Assembly: GCA_964414785.1 (NCBI GenBank)
Contig: CAYPXZ010000010.1
Coordinates: 1 to 64,000 of the forward strand
DNA length: 64,000 bases
Source: Palsa-1447 sp964414785
GTDB lineage: Bacteria; Verrucomicrobiota; Verrucomicrobiia; Opitutales; Opitutaceae
Reading direction: 5' to 3'
A program made the position numbers and the translations under genes. Positions 18,402-27,176 of the stretch are shown one piece after another. Under the pieces are notes generated by a model that was not told where the DNA came from, ran no database searches, and worked only from the letters and a program-made list of their open reading frames with translations. Each line of letters opens with the position of its first letter. The stretch's first letter is position 1.

Positions 18402-18998
18402 GTGCCTGGAGCTTTTGAAAACCTGCAGCGGGCCCTGCGCAAGCTTCCGGGGGTCGGATTCCGTTCCTCCGAGCGAATCGCCCTGCACCTCCTCGTGGGC
18501 AAGCCCGAGCAATTGGCCCCGTTGGTAGAGGCCCTCTCGGAAGCCGCGCGCGCGGTGCGCCGCTGCAGCCGTTGCGGCAATCTTAGCGAGGCCGATCTTT
18601 GCGAGATTTGCTCAAATCCGAAGCGCGACCACCGCTGCGTCTGCGTTGTCGAGAACGTCCCGGACCTGGTCGCATTGGAGCGGGGAGGGTCGTGGAGGTC
18701 CGGCTACCACGTGCTACATGGCAAGCTTTCACCCCTCCACGGAGTGGGACCCGAGGAGCTGAATCTGGTCAGCCTCTTCGAGCGGATTAGGTCCGGCGAA
18801 GTCGACGAGGTGGTCCTGGCGCTGTCGAACGACGTCGAAGGAGAGGCGACGTGCCACTACCTCCAGGACCACATTCCGCCCGGCCACGAGGTCCGCGTGA
18901 CCCGGATTGGATTCGGGATTCCGAGTGGTGGCGGCGTCACCTATGCCGACTCGGTGACCCTAAAGAGCGCCTTGGACAGCCGACGGGCGTTCAATTGA
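18402..18998 (+). CDS. recR: Recombination mediator RecR
   Basis: RecR (198 aa, normal length) works with RecF and RecO to load RecA at single-strand gaps. Visible are the helix-hairpin-helix start LPGVGFRSSERIALHL, the four-cysteine zinc finger CSRCGNLSEADLCEIC near residues 55-70, the Toprim region CVCVVENVPDLVALE and the C-terminal GFGIPSGGGVTYAD. The GTG start lies one base after the ybaB stop, implying translational coupling. Confidence 0.97.
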   Translation: MPGAFENLQRALRKLPGVGFRSSERIALHLLVGKPEQLAPLVEALSEAARAVRRCSRCGNLSEADLCEICSNPKRDHRCVCVVENVPDLVALERGGSWRSGYHVLHGKLSPLHGVGPEELNLVSLFERIRSGEVDEVVLALSNDVEGEATCHYLQDHIPPGHEVRVTRIGFGIPSGGGVTYADSVTLKSALDSRRAFN

Positions 18999-19146
18999 CC
19001 GGTGACCGCGGGCGGGCGACGCACGGCCTCGTATCTTTTCAAGGGGCAACCGATTGCCAGAGAGTGCTGTCTCGCTAAGGGTCATAGCCCCGGCCCGAAT
19101 GCGTCTTGACCATCGGAGCAATTTTGTAGAGCACTTTCCTTCTGTC

Positions 19147-19221
19147 GCGGGTGTAGTATAACGGCTATCACGTGAGCTTCCCAAGCTTGAAATCGGGGTT
19201 CGATTCCCCGCACCCGCACCA
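19147..19221 (+). tRNA. tRNA-Gly, anticodon CCC
   Basis: The 75-base gene folds into a cloverleaf. The acceptor stem GCGGGTG pairs with CACCCGC, the discriminator is A and CCA is encoded. The T arm is CGGGG-TTCGATT-CCCCG. The anticodon loop TTCCCAA (CCC at 19180-19182) sits on a five-pair stem with two wobble pairs. It reads GGG codons. It ends 3 bp before the stop codon of the converging methyltransferase gene. Confidence 0.95.
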
Positions 19222-19224
19222 TTG

Positions 19225-19896
19225 TTACCGGGTTTCTCGCGGGCCCCTTACCCCCTCAACAAACAGGCTTTCTGGAAACCGCTCGCTCAGATCGAGGGGC
19301 TCTGGGGAGGGAATCCGAGTCTGGCCCGGTTGAAGGTCGTATACCGGGTCGAATCCCTCGTTGGTGAGCAGTCTGCCTATTGAGGCCGGATCGTACATGA
19401 CGCAGTGACCCTCCCTGTCCCCGATGAGAAAGACCTTCGCGCGTTCCAGGAGGCTCTTGGGACGGTGCCGCTCGAGATTCGCGGCCTCCATGAATGTGTC
19501 GGCGTCGCCCGTGCGCAGGTAGTTGTCCACGTGGAATCTCAGGTTTGGGACCGCGATACGCAGGATGCCGCCCGCGCACAGGACGCGTTTAGCCTCGCGG
19601 ATGAACTGCAGGGCCTCGGCTCGATCGAGATGCTCGAGCATATGGCAGGTATAGACGACCTCTGCAGATCCGTCCTCCACAGGAATGCGCTTGCGGGCGT
19701 CGCAAAAGATGAGGCTGTGTTTCCGGTTGAACGCGAGGTTCGACACCTGAAGGCGGTCGAGCAGGCCCAGCTTTTGCGGCAGCCAGGTGAGCCATGGCAC
19801 TCGGGCAAGCCTGATGCTGATCGAATTGTCCATGTTCAGCCACCCCTCGGTCGGGCGCTGTCCGCAGCCAATGTTAATTCGCCAAGGCTTGCTCAT
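19225..19896 (-). CDS. Class I SAM-dependent methyltransferase
   Basis: The 223 aa protein has a Methyltransf_11-like core. Motif I is NIGCGQRPTEGWLNMD, the acidic strand ends FCDARKRIP, and the post-I region is VVYTCHMLEHLDRAEALQF with the common H-x-L-E-H motif. The VLCAGGILRIAVPN strand follows. Such proteins are common next to glycosyltransferases in cell-envelope clusters, where they methylate sugars or act in glycolipid synthesis. Substrate is not determined. It converges on the tRNA-Gly gene. Confidence 0.86.
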   Translation of the reverse strand: MSKPWRINIGCGQRPTEGWLNMDNSISIRLARVPWLTWLPQKLGLLDRLQVSNLAFNRKHSLIFCDARKRIPVEDGSAEVVYTCHMLEHLDRAEALQFIREAKRVLCAGGILRIAVPNLRFHVDNYLRTGDADTFMEAANLERHRPKSLLERAKVFLIGDREGHCVMYDPASIGRLLTNEGFDPVYDLQPGQTRIPSPEPLDLSERFPESLFVEGVRGPRETR

Positions 19897-19946
19897 CTTG
19901 CATCCGACGGGAACTCAAGTGCGTGGGGTTCGCAATGGGGATTTCT

Positions 19947-20828
19947 TCAGGAAATCCGCCTCACCGCGAATAGAAAGGCCCCCTTGGCTTCATAAAGCCT
20001 GGTTTCAAACCGATCTGGAAGGATTGCCGAAACGAGGTCCCAGATAGGCAACGCGTCGGCCCCTATGTCCTCAATCACCACCCAACCTCCCACTCGTGCC
20101 TTGGAAAGACCAAAGCTCAGTGTGGCAACGTTCGCATCAGGTGAATGCAGGCCGTCATCGATCACCATGTCCAACCCGGAGGGAACGAGATTCGAAAGCT
20201 CTGCAAACGACGTTGGGTCGGTCTGGTCGACGAAGAACGTTTCAATACGGTCCTCCTGAAAAAGAATTTCTCGGTCGATGTCCGCACCATAGATCCTGGC
20301 ACTTCCGAGAAAATCCTTGAACGCTCGGAGCGACGCGCCGGGTTTGCCGGCACGCCCCATGTGAGAGACGACGTTTATGTTGTTTGTACCAAGGCCAATT
20401 TCTAGGAGCCCTCGTATTTCGCCGCGATTACCCAGGACTGGACCATAAAAGAAATGGTAGTCGTGGCCACTTGCCTTGTCGCTTCCATGTCTCTCGCAAC
20501 AGGTCCTTAGCTTATCGCTCGCCTCAAGGTCCCTGCTTGAAGATGGGAATGAATGAATGTCGATCGCGGTAAGCTTTCGCGCGCCGAGAGAGTGGGCGAG
20601 TGAGCCGAGTAGGGGGACGGTCTGATTGATCGTCCTAGTCGCTATTTTGACCCGATCCAGATAATGCCCGGGGCTATAGGGGCGGAACGCGGGGAACGTC
20701 TGCAACACGTCCAAGGTTGTCATCTCGCTCCTCGGGCGAAACACCTTCCTGAGGAGCTTTTTGACAGGTGCCCAAAGCGGGAGTTTCGTCAGAAGGGCCG
20801 TCGGTTTGTTTTTTTCGGACAGATTCAC
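19947..20828 (-). CDS. TylF/MycF-like O-methyltransferase homologue
   Basis: The 293 aa protein (GTG start) has an N-terminal part without recognisable domain and a C-terminal half with HGSDKASGHDYHFFYGP, LLEIGLGTNNINVVSH (SAM site), ARIYGADIDREI and the metal-associated DMVIDDGLHS. The order K.s..H.Y...Y......LEIG and D.GLH is that of the macrocin-O-methyltransferase-like family that methylates deoxysugars, requiring a divalent metal. Deoxysugar methylation of the surface glycan is the likely role, inferred from context. Confidence 0.74.
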   Translation of the reverse strand: MNLSEKNKPTALLTKLPLWAPVKKLLRKVFRPRSEMTTLDVLQTFPAFRPYSPGHYLDRVKIATRTINQTVPLLGSLAHSLGARKLTAIDIHSFPSSSRDLEASDKLRTCCERHGSDKASGHDYHFFYGPVLGNRGEIRGLLEIGLGTNNINVVSHMGRAGKPGASLRAFKDFLGSARIYGADIDREILFQEDRIETFFVDQTDPTSFAELSNLVPSGLDMVIDDGLHSPDANVATLSFGLSKARVGGWVVIEDIGADALPIWDLVSAILPDRFETRLYEAKGAFLFAVRRIS

Positions 20829-20897
20829 GGAGAGCTTCTCTTTGCCGATTCCAATGGGTACGAGAACAATGCCAGGAGTTTTGGCGGCTCCGGACGG

Positions 20898-21872
20898 CTA
20901 GTCGCCGACAGCTCTCGGGAGCTGATCTGATAGAGAACGAATCAGGTCAGCAGTAAGGACGGGATGTCGGTCGAACTGATGCACGACGGGAATGACGCTG
21001 CCGTCGTCGTTGAGGAGTCGCAGCCGGTCATCGCGCCGGAATCGTGCCGGGTCCTCGCCGTGGAGAGTTGCAAATGTCCCATGGCCGTTCTCCGAGAGGC
21101 GGCTCGGTGGAAGCTGACCCATATTGAGAAGAAAATTGTGAACGCCTTGATCGAGACCGTCCTGACCGACCAACCGGGGTGTAAGCCGAATGATTTCGGC
21201 GGACATTCGCGTGAGGTACTCGCGGATTGCCGGAGCGGTTCCGAGGGTTGTGCCGGCGCAGCTCACCCTTCGATCGCCAAAGGCCATCCAACGTCCGCGG
21301 CCATATGCGTAGTCGAGCCAACGGGAGTTGGTGGTCTGGGCCAGCAATGTGGCGCCTTGCGTCTCCAATGCGAGGACAAGTCCCGCGGCGGGCGCATGGG
21401 CAAATGGATCTGCTTGGAATATGACATCCCGCACGTCGGTAAGCAGCACGTGGGAGAACTCCTGGCTGTGGGCCTCAAGGTATGCCAGATAGCTAAAGAA
21501 CCGGCTGCACCCGATGTGGTGAAACTCCGCGGCCAACCGGCGCCATTTCAATATGTCATTCGGTGCGGCCTTGAGAGGATCCCCAATACGATTTGCCAGC
21601 CATCGGTGGAGCGGCGCCGCGTGAAAGCTCAGCAAAATTCGGCGTATGAGCCTGCTACGCTCGGTCCAAAGCCGCGGCAATAGAAAGTAGCCGGCGCCTG
21701 AGTCCTCTAAGCGTTTTCGAAACTCAGGAGAAGAGGTCTCATCGATCAGCAATACCAGGGAAGCGTGCGGGCATGTTGCGCGCCAGGACATCAAAAAAGG
21801 CTCAACCTGTTCCCATCGGTAACCCTTTGCTGTGCCAAGAATCAGGAAGCGTGGTGAGTCGGGCTGAGGCAT
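20898..21872 (-). CDS. Putative GT-A-like glycosyltransferase, unclassified
   Basis: The 324 aa protein has no domain that I can name with certainty. A Rossmann-like start (RFLILGTAKGYRWEQVEPFL), a strand with SLVLLIDETSS and a core motif VLLTDVRDVIFQADPF with D146-V-R-D149 resemble the DxD metal site of nucleotide-sugar transferases. A distal DGLDQGVHNFLL resembles the acceptor-side D-x-x-x-H region of such families. It lies between two methyltransferase genes on the same strand. Glycosyltransferase function is inference from the motif and the neighbourhood. Confidence 0.6.
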   Translation of the reverse strand: MPQPDSPRFLILGTAKGYRWEQVEPFLMSWRATCPHASLVLLIDETSSPEFRKRLEDSGAGYFLLPRLWTERSRLIRRILLSFHAAPLHRWLANRIGDPLKAAPNDILKWRRLAAEFHHIGCSRFFSYLAYLEAHSQEFSHVLLTDVRDVIFQADPFAHAPAAGLVLALETQGATLLAQTTNSRWLDYAYGRGRWMAFGDRRVSCAGTTLGTAPAIREYLTRMSAEIIRLTPRLVGQDGLDQGVHNFLLNMGQLPPSRLSENGHGTFATLHGEDPARFRRDDRLRLLNDDGSVIPVVHQFDRHPVLTADLIRSLSDQLPRAVGD

Positions 21873-22039
21873 CTCGCAGGACTTGGATTGTTAAGCGCGC
21901 GAATTGGACTCTCGATCCAGTATCGGGGCCCGACCGAGACCTAGCGAGCAAGTTCGTAACCTATTGCCCGGAGATCGCGCTCTCGGTCTCCTTCTAACGA
22001 CCCAACCGGCGGCGGTCCCTGACACGACGGCCGGGTCCT

Positions 22040-22810
22040 TCAAGCACGACTTTTATGAGTCCAAACGGTCACGTTGCCGTCCCGGCAGCTGAATCCAGAC
22101 CCCTTGAGCAGCAGGCCGATTTCCTCAATCGATTGTCCCAGAGCCGCCAGCTGCTTTTCGTGAAACTCTATCATAATGGCGGCGATCGAGCCGTCGCCGA
22201 GCCGCGGGCCGAGACTTCTGAGGGCATTCAGCTCGTAGCCCTCGATATCAATCTTGAGAACATCTATCTTCGGGATGGCGTACAGCTCCATGATTCTCCT
22301 CAAGGGGAGCATTGCGGCCTTCTGCCTCTTGAAGAACCGGCGGCGGAGATCCGAAACGGCGGTTGTCGCGCCGGTGTTCAGCGAGGGGTGAAGGATCATT
22401 TCGACTACACCCTCAGCCGGTCCGACGGCATAGGGAATGAGGCGGTAGTTCGTGCGTTTGTTGAGAATGAAGTTCTGAAGGATGACCGGCCACAGCCTTC
22501 GCTGGGGCTCGATCACATAGACCATGCCCTGGGGCCCCACGGCCTCGCTAGCGACAAGGGAGAACCAGCCCTCGTTTGCCCCCAGGTCGACGAAGGAACC
22601 TCCCGGGCTTAGGAGCCTTAGGAGCGATTCGGTGAAATCCCGCTCGTAGGTTCCATTCTCGATCAGCCTGTTGCCGAAGTCGCTCGCCGGGTCCAGCCAG
22701 AGCGTTCGCCCTCCGACCTCCACTTCTCGATAGGATATGCCGAGAATGCGCTTCAGCATTTCAGCGAGTTCAATCGGGCGGATTCGGAAGAGGAATTGGG
22801 CGAGAGTCAT
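22040..22810 (-). CDS. FkbM family methyltransferase
   Basis: The 256 aa protein carries the FkbM core. SAM-binding SFVDLGANEGWFSLVAS is followed by VYVIEPQRRLWPVI, then VLKIDIEGYELNALRSLG, the signature of the family, and a closing IMIEFHEKQL strand. Members O-methylate sugars and other hydroxyl groups. The start is placed at ATG 22810 (MTLAQFLFRIRP); an upstream start would add 25 unmatched residues. It is divergent from the GT4 gene at 23099; the 288-bp gap between them probably carries both promoters but I could not pick one with confidence. Confidence 0.88.
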   Translation of the reverse strand: MTLAQFLFRIRPIELAEMLKRILGISYREVEVGGRTLWLDPASDFGNRLIENGTYERDFTESLLRLLSPGGSFVDLGANEGWFSLVASEAVGPQGMVYVIEPQRRLWPVILQNFILNKRTNYRLIPYAVGPAEGVVEMILHPSLNTGATTAVSDLRRRFFKRQKAAMLPLRRIMELYAIPKIDVLKIDIEGYELNALRSLGPRLGDGSIAAIMIEFHEKQLAALGQSIEEIGLLLKGSGFSCRDGNVTVWTHKSRA

Positions 22811-23098
22811 CTGTGCAAGATCATGAGATCCCCTTGAGTGGATGAGAGAGCGGGGCGTCCGGCGATGACCCACGACAATCGCCATGCGCGCCTATCGAGG
22901 CAAATTTCTTCGGATTTGCCGCGCGCTGAAGACTCGCAAGTAGGAGGAGGACTAGCCCACATCCAGGTTGATGCCATATCGCGGCGGGTAGGTAATACTT
23001 CTACCACCAAAGGTATTGTGTCCTAGAAGGCTTCATCGATAGGCTGTTGTGCTCGGGTAACATTCATACGCTATGGCTCTTAGGCAAACATTTGAAGC

Positions 23099-24172
23099 AT
23101 GAATACGCTGCTGCTCGCCCCCGAGCTATTCGGCTCCAATGGCGGTATTCCGCGCACGCTTCGACTCTATCTCAAGGCCCTCTGCGATCTGGCGGACCCG
23201 GCCGACCATGTCCGGTTCGTCGCCCTCAATGACCGGACCGTCGATGGCGATCTGCTTCGGGAATACTCAAATGAGCGACTCGATACCTGGAGGGCTTGTG
23301 GCTATAGCAAGTTGGGGTTTGTCGGCAGCGCTCTTCGGCAAGCCATGGTGTGCGAGCGGCTCGTTTGTGGCCACGTGGCGCAGCTGCCCGTTGCGTGGCT
23401 CGGCAGCCTGCTCAATCCGAGACTGCGCTACTACCTCGTCGCGCACGGCATAGAGGTCTGGCGGCCCTTTACCGCTGCCGAGCGAATGGCCCTCCGAGGG
23501 GCCCACGGGATCTTCTGCGTGAGCGAATTCACGCGCGATCAGATGCTGCAAAACCTTTCTCTCGACCCTGCGCGTCTGGTCGTTCTTCACAATGCGCTCG
23601 ACCCCCGATTCGTGATTGGACCGGGCCAGCCGTTGACTGTATGCCCTCCGACGATTCTGACGGTTTCACGCCTGACCTATGCCGACCGCTACAAGGGCAT
23701 CGACAGTCTTATCGAGGCGATGCCGGCGATTAGGAAAGAGGTGCCGGGAGCGACGCTCAGGGTGGTGGGCAGCGGCGACGACCTAGGGCGGCTTCAATCG
23801 TTGGCCAACAGCGCCGGGCTACTGGGCACGGGCGTTGAATTCCTCGGGTTTCTCGATGATCGGCAATTGGACGTGCAGCTTCGCGGCTGCCGCCTGTTTG
23901 CCCTGCCCAGCAAGGGCGAGGGATTCGGCCTTGCTCTGATCGAGGCGATGGCCCACGGGCGCCCGTGCATCGGTGCCCGGGCCGGCGGCCTCCCGGAGGT
24001 CATCTCGAGTGATTCCGGTGTCCTTATCGAGTATGGTGACGTGGCGGGAATTGCTGCGGGGTGCGTAGGCGCATTGCGCCGGGACTGGGCGGAGGCGCCG
24101 ATCCTTGACCGCGCTCGAAGCTTTTCCTATTCGCCATTTAAACAGCGTCTCGCTTCCCTCCTAAGTGTATGA
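23099..24172 (+). CDS. GT4 glycosyltransferase
   Basis: GT-B enzyme of 357 aa that opens the second glycan operon. The acceptor half starts LLLAPELFGSNGGIPRTLRLYLKAL and contains FCVSEFTRDQML. The donor half has ILTVSRLTYADRYKGIDSLIEAMP and the motif GEGFGLALIEAMAHGRPCI with its conserved glutamates, followed by GGLPEVI. Its stop overlaps the Wzm-like gene start (ATGA). Specificity is unknown. Confidence 0.91.
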   Translation: MNTLLLAPELFGSNGGIPRTLRLYLKALCDLADPADHVRFVALNDRTVDGDLLREYSNERLDTWRACGYSKLGFVGSALRQAMVCERLVCGHVAQLPVAWLGSLLNPRLRYYLVAHGIEVWRPFTAAERMALRGAHGIFCVSEFTRDQMLQNLSLDPARLVVLHNALDPRFVIGPGQPLTVCPPTILTVSRLTYADRYKGIDSLIEAMPAIRKEVPGATLRVVGSGDDLGRLQSLANSAGLLGTGVEFLGFLDDRQLDVQLRGCRLFALPSKGEGFGLALIEAMAHGRPCIGARAGGLPEVISSDSGVLIEYGDVAGIAAGCVGALRRDWAEAPILDRARSFSYSPFKQRLASLLSV

Positions 24173-25014
24173 CCGACGTGTCAAAGCCTGATTCAGACGG
24201 CACCGTCATCGTCTTGGAAGCCGGCCGTGCGGATGCCCATTACTGGCGGGACCTATGGCGCTACAAAGGGCTGATGTTCTTCCTGGCGTGGCGGGACGTG
24301 AAGGTGCGTTACAAGCAAGCAATGCTGGGCGCACTTTGGGCCCTGATCCAGCCGGCGGTCACGATGGTCATTTTCACGTTTGTTTTTGGCAAGCTGGCAG
24401 GCATTCCCGGTGGCAATGTGCCCTATCCGTTGCTGGTCCTGGCAGGCCTGCTGCCCTGGCAGCTTTTCTCCGCAGCTTTCTCGGGTGCCGGAGGGAGCGT
24501 CGTATCCAACGCAAACCTAGTCTCCAAGGTGTATTTTCCAAGGCTTGTGGTGCCCCTCTCGGCGCTGGGGGTTGCCTTGGTCGACTTCCTGCTGGCCCTT
24601 GGCCTCTACGCGGTGATCGCGGTCTGGTACGGCCTTTGGCCCACATGGCGCATTTTCCTACTGCCCGCATTCCTTTTGCTCGGACTGATGACGGCGCTTG
24701 GCGCCGGGCTCTGGCTCACGTCGCTCACCGTGAAGTACCGGGATTTCCGGTTCATCACGCCCTTTATACTCCAGGTCGGAATCTTTGTTACACCCGTCGG
24801 ATACCGGACTGACATATTTCCGAACTGGCGTGACCTGCTGGCGCTCAACCCCCTGACGGGCGTCATCAGTGGCTTTCGCTGGTGCCTGCTTGCGGGCGAC
24901 TTCCGGATCGACCCCTACGTGATTGTGACCTCGATCGTCACCGGAGGGATCCTGCTGTGGACGGGGATATGGTATTTCCGAAGGACCGAGCGTTCCTTTG
25001 CCGACACGATCTGA
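24169..25014 (+). CDS. Polysaccharide ABC exporter permease, Wzm type
   Basis: The 281 aa ABC-2 permease has about six membrane spans and the typical motif RDVKVRYKQAMLGALWALIQP near residues 42-62 (the membrane-entry amphipathic region of Wzm/KpsM/TagG). The TM5-TM6 region contains VGIFVTPVGYR and LNPLTGVISGFRW. With its ATPase partner it moves lipid-linked glycan across the inner membrane. It overlaps the upstream GT4 gene by 4 bp and is 3 bp from the ATPase gene. Confidence 0.94.
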   Translation: MTDVSKPDSDGTVIVLEAGRADAHYWRDLWRYKGLMFFLAWRDVKVRYKQAMLGALWALIQPAVTMVIFTFVFGKLAGIPGGNVPYPLLVLAGLLPWQLFSAAFSGAGGSVVSNANLVSKVYFPRLVVPLSALGVALVDFLLALGLYAVIAVWYGLWPTWRIFLLPAFLLLGLMTALGAGLWLTSLTVKYRDFRFITPFILQVGIFVTPVGYRTDIFPNWRDLLALNPLTGVISGFRWCLLAGDFRIDPYVIVTSIVTGGILLWTGIWYFRRTERSFADTI

Positions 25015-25017
25015 CCC

Positions 25018-26256
25018 ATGGGCAAGAACGTTATCAACGTCGAGGGGCTCGGTAAGAAATATGTCCTTGGGGGCAGGACGCATGACACCCTGCGCGACCG
25101 CATCGCAGACATCGTCCGCTCGCCACTGAGACGGATCCGCGGAGGCGCCACGGCCGACCCCGCCGACTTCTGGGCACTGCGCGACATAACGTTTTCCGTA
25201 AAAAAGGGAGAGGTCGTGGGCCTCGTGGGCCGCAACGGAGCCGGCAAGTCAACGCTCCTAAAGATTCTTTCGCGAATAACCGAACCGACAACTGGGCGTG
25301 CAACGATCGAGGGGCGCGTCGCCAGCCTGCTTGAGGTGGGAACCGGGTTTCATCCGGAACTCACGGGTCGGGAGAACATCTTCCTCAATGGCGCAATCCT
25401 AGGGATGTTCAGGGAGGAGATCCGGAGAAAGTTCGACGAAATTGTCGCGTTCGCAGAGGTGGAGCGATTTATCGACACACCCGTAAAACACTATTCGAGC
25501 GGCATGTACGTGCGACTTGCCTTTGCCGTCGCGGCGCACCTCGACCCTGAGATATTGATAATAGACGAGGTTCTGGCCGTGGGTGACGCGGCGTTCCAGA
25601 AGAAGTGCCTGGGTAAGATGAAGTCGGTGTCCCAAGGCGAGGGGCGCACGGTGCTATTTGTCAGCCACAACCTGGCCTCCATTCGGCAACTCTGCCCGTC
25701 GGCCATCCTGCTTTCGGGCGGTCGGCTTCAGGCAGCCGGACCCACACAGCATGTGCTGGACCTATATCTTAAGGGTATCGCTGAGCCCGAACCGGTCCGA
25801 GTGCCGGATCCCTCCGGCGACGCGCTCACGTCCTGCCACGTGCTGGCGGTGTCGATGGAGGACGGAAAGGGCCGCCCGCAGTCTATAGGGCAGGTGGGGG
25901 GAGTTTGGCAGGTGTGTTTCAAGGTGCGCGCAGTGCGCAAGCTCGCGCAATTTGTCGCCTCCATAAAGATTGTCACGGCGGAGGGAACAAACATCCAGTC
26001 TGTCTGGAGCGAGCCGCGCGATCTCGAGGCTGGCGACTACAACGTACTCTTCCGCCAAAACCGCGTATTCCTCGAGGCGGGCGCCTATCAGATGTACGTC
26101 ACGCTTATGGAGCGTGACCGCATTCTCCAGAGCTTCGAGGCCATCCGGTTCGACATCGATGGCGAAGATCCTTCCGGTTTCTTCCCGCAAACATTCGGAG
26201 TCGGTGTCGTGCTCAATTCGATGGAGACAGAGATCCGACCGTGCCCAAAGACTTGA
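25018..26256 (+). CDS. Polysaccharide ABC exporter ATPase with C-terminal glycan-binding domain, Wzt type
   Basis: The 412 aa ATPase has Walker A GRNGAGKST at residues 71-79, signature YSSGM around 159-163, Walker B ILIIDEV with D183 and E184, and a switch histidine in LFVSHN. Residues from about 255 onward form a separate beta-rich domain (VGGVWQVCFKVRA; DYNVLFRQNRVFLEAGAYQM), as in Wzt proteins that recognise the terminal modification of their O-antigen. Such exporters move full-length chains, so the pathway differs from Wzx/Wzy. Which glycan is bound is unknown. Confidence 0.94.
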   Translation: MGKNVINVEGLGKKYVLGGRTHDTLRDRIADIVRSPLRRIRGGATADPADFWALRDITFSVKKGEVVGLVGRNGAGKSTLLKILSRITEPTTGRATIEGRVASLLEVGTGFHPELTGRENIFLNGAILGMFREEIRRKFDEIVAFAEVERFIDTPVKHYSSGMYVRLAFAVAAHLDPEILIIDEVLAVGDAAFQKKCLGKMKSVSQGEGRTVLFVSHNLASIRQLCPSAILLSGGRLQAAGPTQHVLDLYLKGIAEPEPVRVPDPSGDALTSCHVLAVSMEDGKGRPQSIGQVGGVWQVCFKVRAVRKLAQFVASIKIVTAEGTNIQSVWSEPRDLEAGDYNVLFRQNRVFLEAGAYQMYVTLMERDRILQSFEAIRFDIDGEDPSGFFPQTFGVGVVLNSMETEIRPCPKT

Positions 26257-26368
26257 ATCCCCGTTTTGAGTGTTTGCTTCCGGCTCACCGGATAATGATG
26301 TGCCGCTCGCCGCGCGAAGAACCCTTTAGACCCCTGCCAGGCCCTGCAGCGAGCGGACTGGAGAGAGG

Positions 26369-27166
26369 ATGCCGTTGAAGCTTAGCATGAGTTCGACGGC
26401 CCTGGCGGTTCTTGACCGCATGGGCAGGTATGCCCGCCTGCGCCGCCGGCAGGCGCGGATTCGCGGCACCCCAGCCGCGGAGTTGGAGGCGTCCGGCATC
26501 GAGTCCTTGGAAATCCTCGAATGGCTCAGGGATAGCGTCGAACCGAAGATCTCAGTCGTGTACGACTTGGGCGCGAATGTCGGGCATTGGACTGCGCTAG
26601 CACGTTCGATCTTCCCTTCGGCCCGCATCCATTCGTTCGAGCCCGTTGCCGCCCACATTGAGGGATTCGAGAGGAGGACAAAGGGGTGGGAGTGGGTCGA
26701 ACTTCATCGCGTCGCGCTTGGCTCCAAGCCCGGCGAGGCGGAGATGGATCTCACGAGCTATTCGGACGCCGCCAGCATCTTGCCCTTGGCTCGGGCCAGC
26801 AGGGAATATTTCGAACTCGAAAATGGCATTCGGGAACGCGTTCCGGTGGTGCGGCTCGACGATTGGAGGTCGACGCACAACTTGCCTCCGCCCGACCTAC
26901 TCAAGCTGGACCTCCAAGGTTACGAGCTGGAGGCCCTGCGCGGTGCAGAATCGACGCTTCCGCTCGTGAGTTTCATCCTCACCGAGGTCAGCTTCGCCGA
27001 ATTTTACGTGGGCCAACCCCTCTTCACGGAGGTGTTCGATTATCTCCGGGAGCGAGGGTTCCATCTGTCTGCACTCGGTTACGGCGCATCGGCCGGCGTC
27101 CCGCTCATTCAGGCGGACGCCTTGTTTACGAGGCGTCGCTCGACGATCAGGGAAGATGGACCTTAA
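26369..27166 (+). CDS. FkbM family methyltransferase
   Basis: The 265 aa FkbM-type SAM methyltransferase has motif I VVYDLGANVGHWTALARS near residues 62-80, then RIHSFEPVAAH, VVRLDDW and the hallmark LLKLDLQGYELEALRGAE, closing with FILTEVSFAEFY. A GAGAGG ribosome-binding site lies just ahead of the ATG. It is 112 bp downstream of the Wzt gene and is followed by a cluster of overlapping transferases. Terminal methylation often sets chain length in ABC-exported glycans, so a chain-capping role is possible but not shown. Confidence 0.87.
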   Translation: MPLKLSMSSTALAVLDRMGRYARLRRRQARIRGTPAAELEASGIESLEILEWLRDSVEPKISVVYDLGANVGHWTALARSIFPSARIHSFEPVAAHIEGFERRTKGWEWVELHRVALGSKPGEAEMDLTSYSDAASILPLARASREYFELENGIRERVPVVRLDDWRSTHNLPPPDLLKLDLQGYELEALRGAESTLPLVSFILTEVSFAEFYVGQPLFTEVFDYLRERGFHLSALGYGASAGVPLIQADALFTRRRSTIREDGP

Positions 27167-27176
27167 GGGAATGAAG

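Noticed and set aside
19147..19221. tRNA-Gly as a proven attachment site for a genomic island
   Set aside because: No integrase gene and no visible repeat of the tRNA 3' end; reported only as a low-interest possibility.
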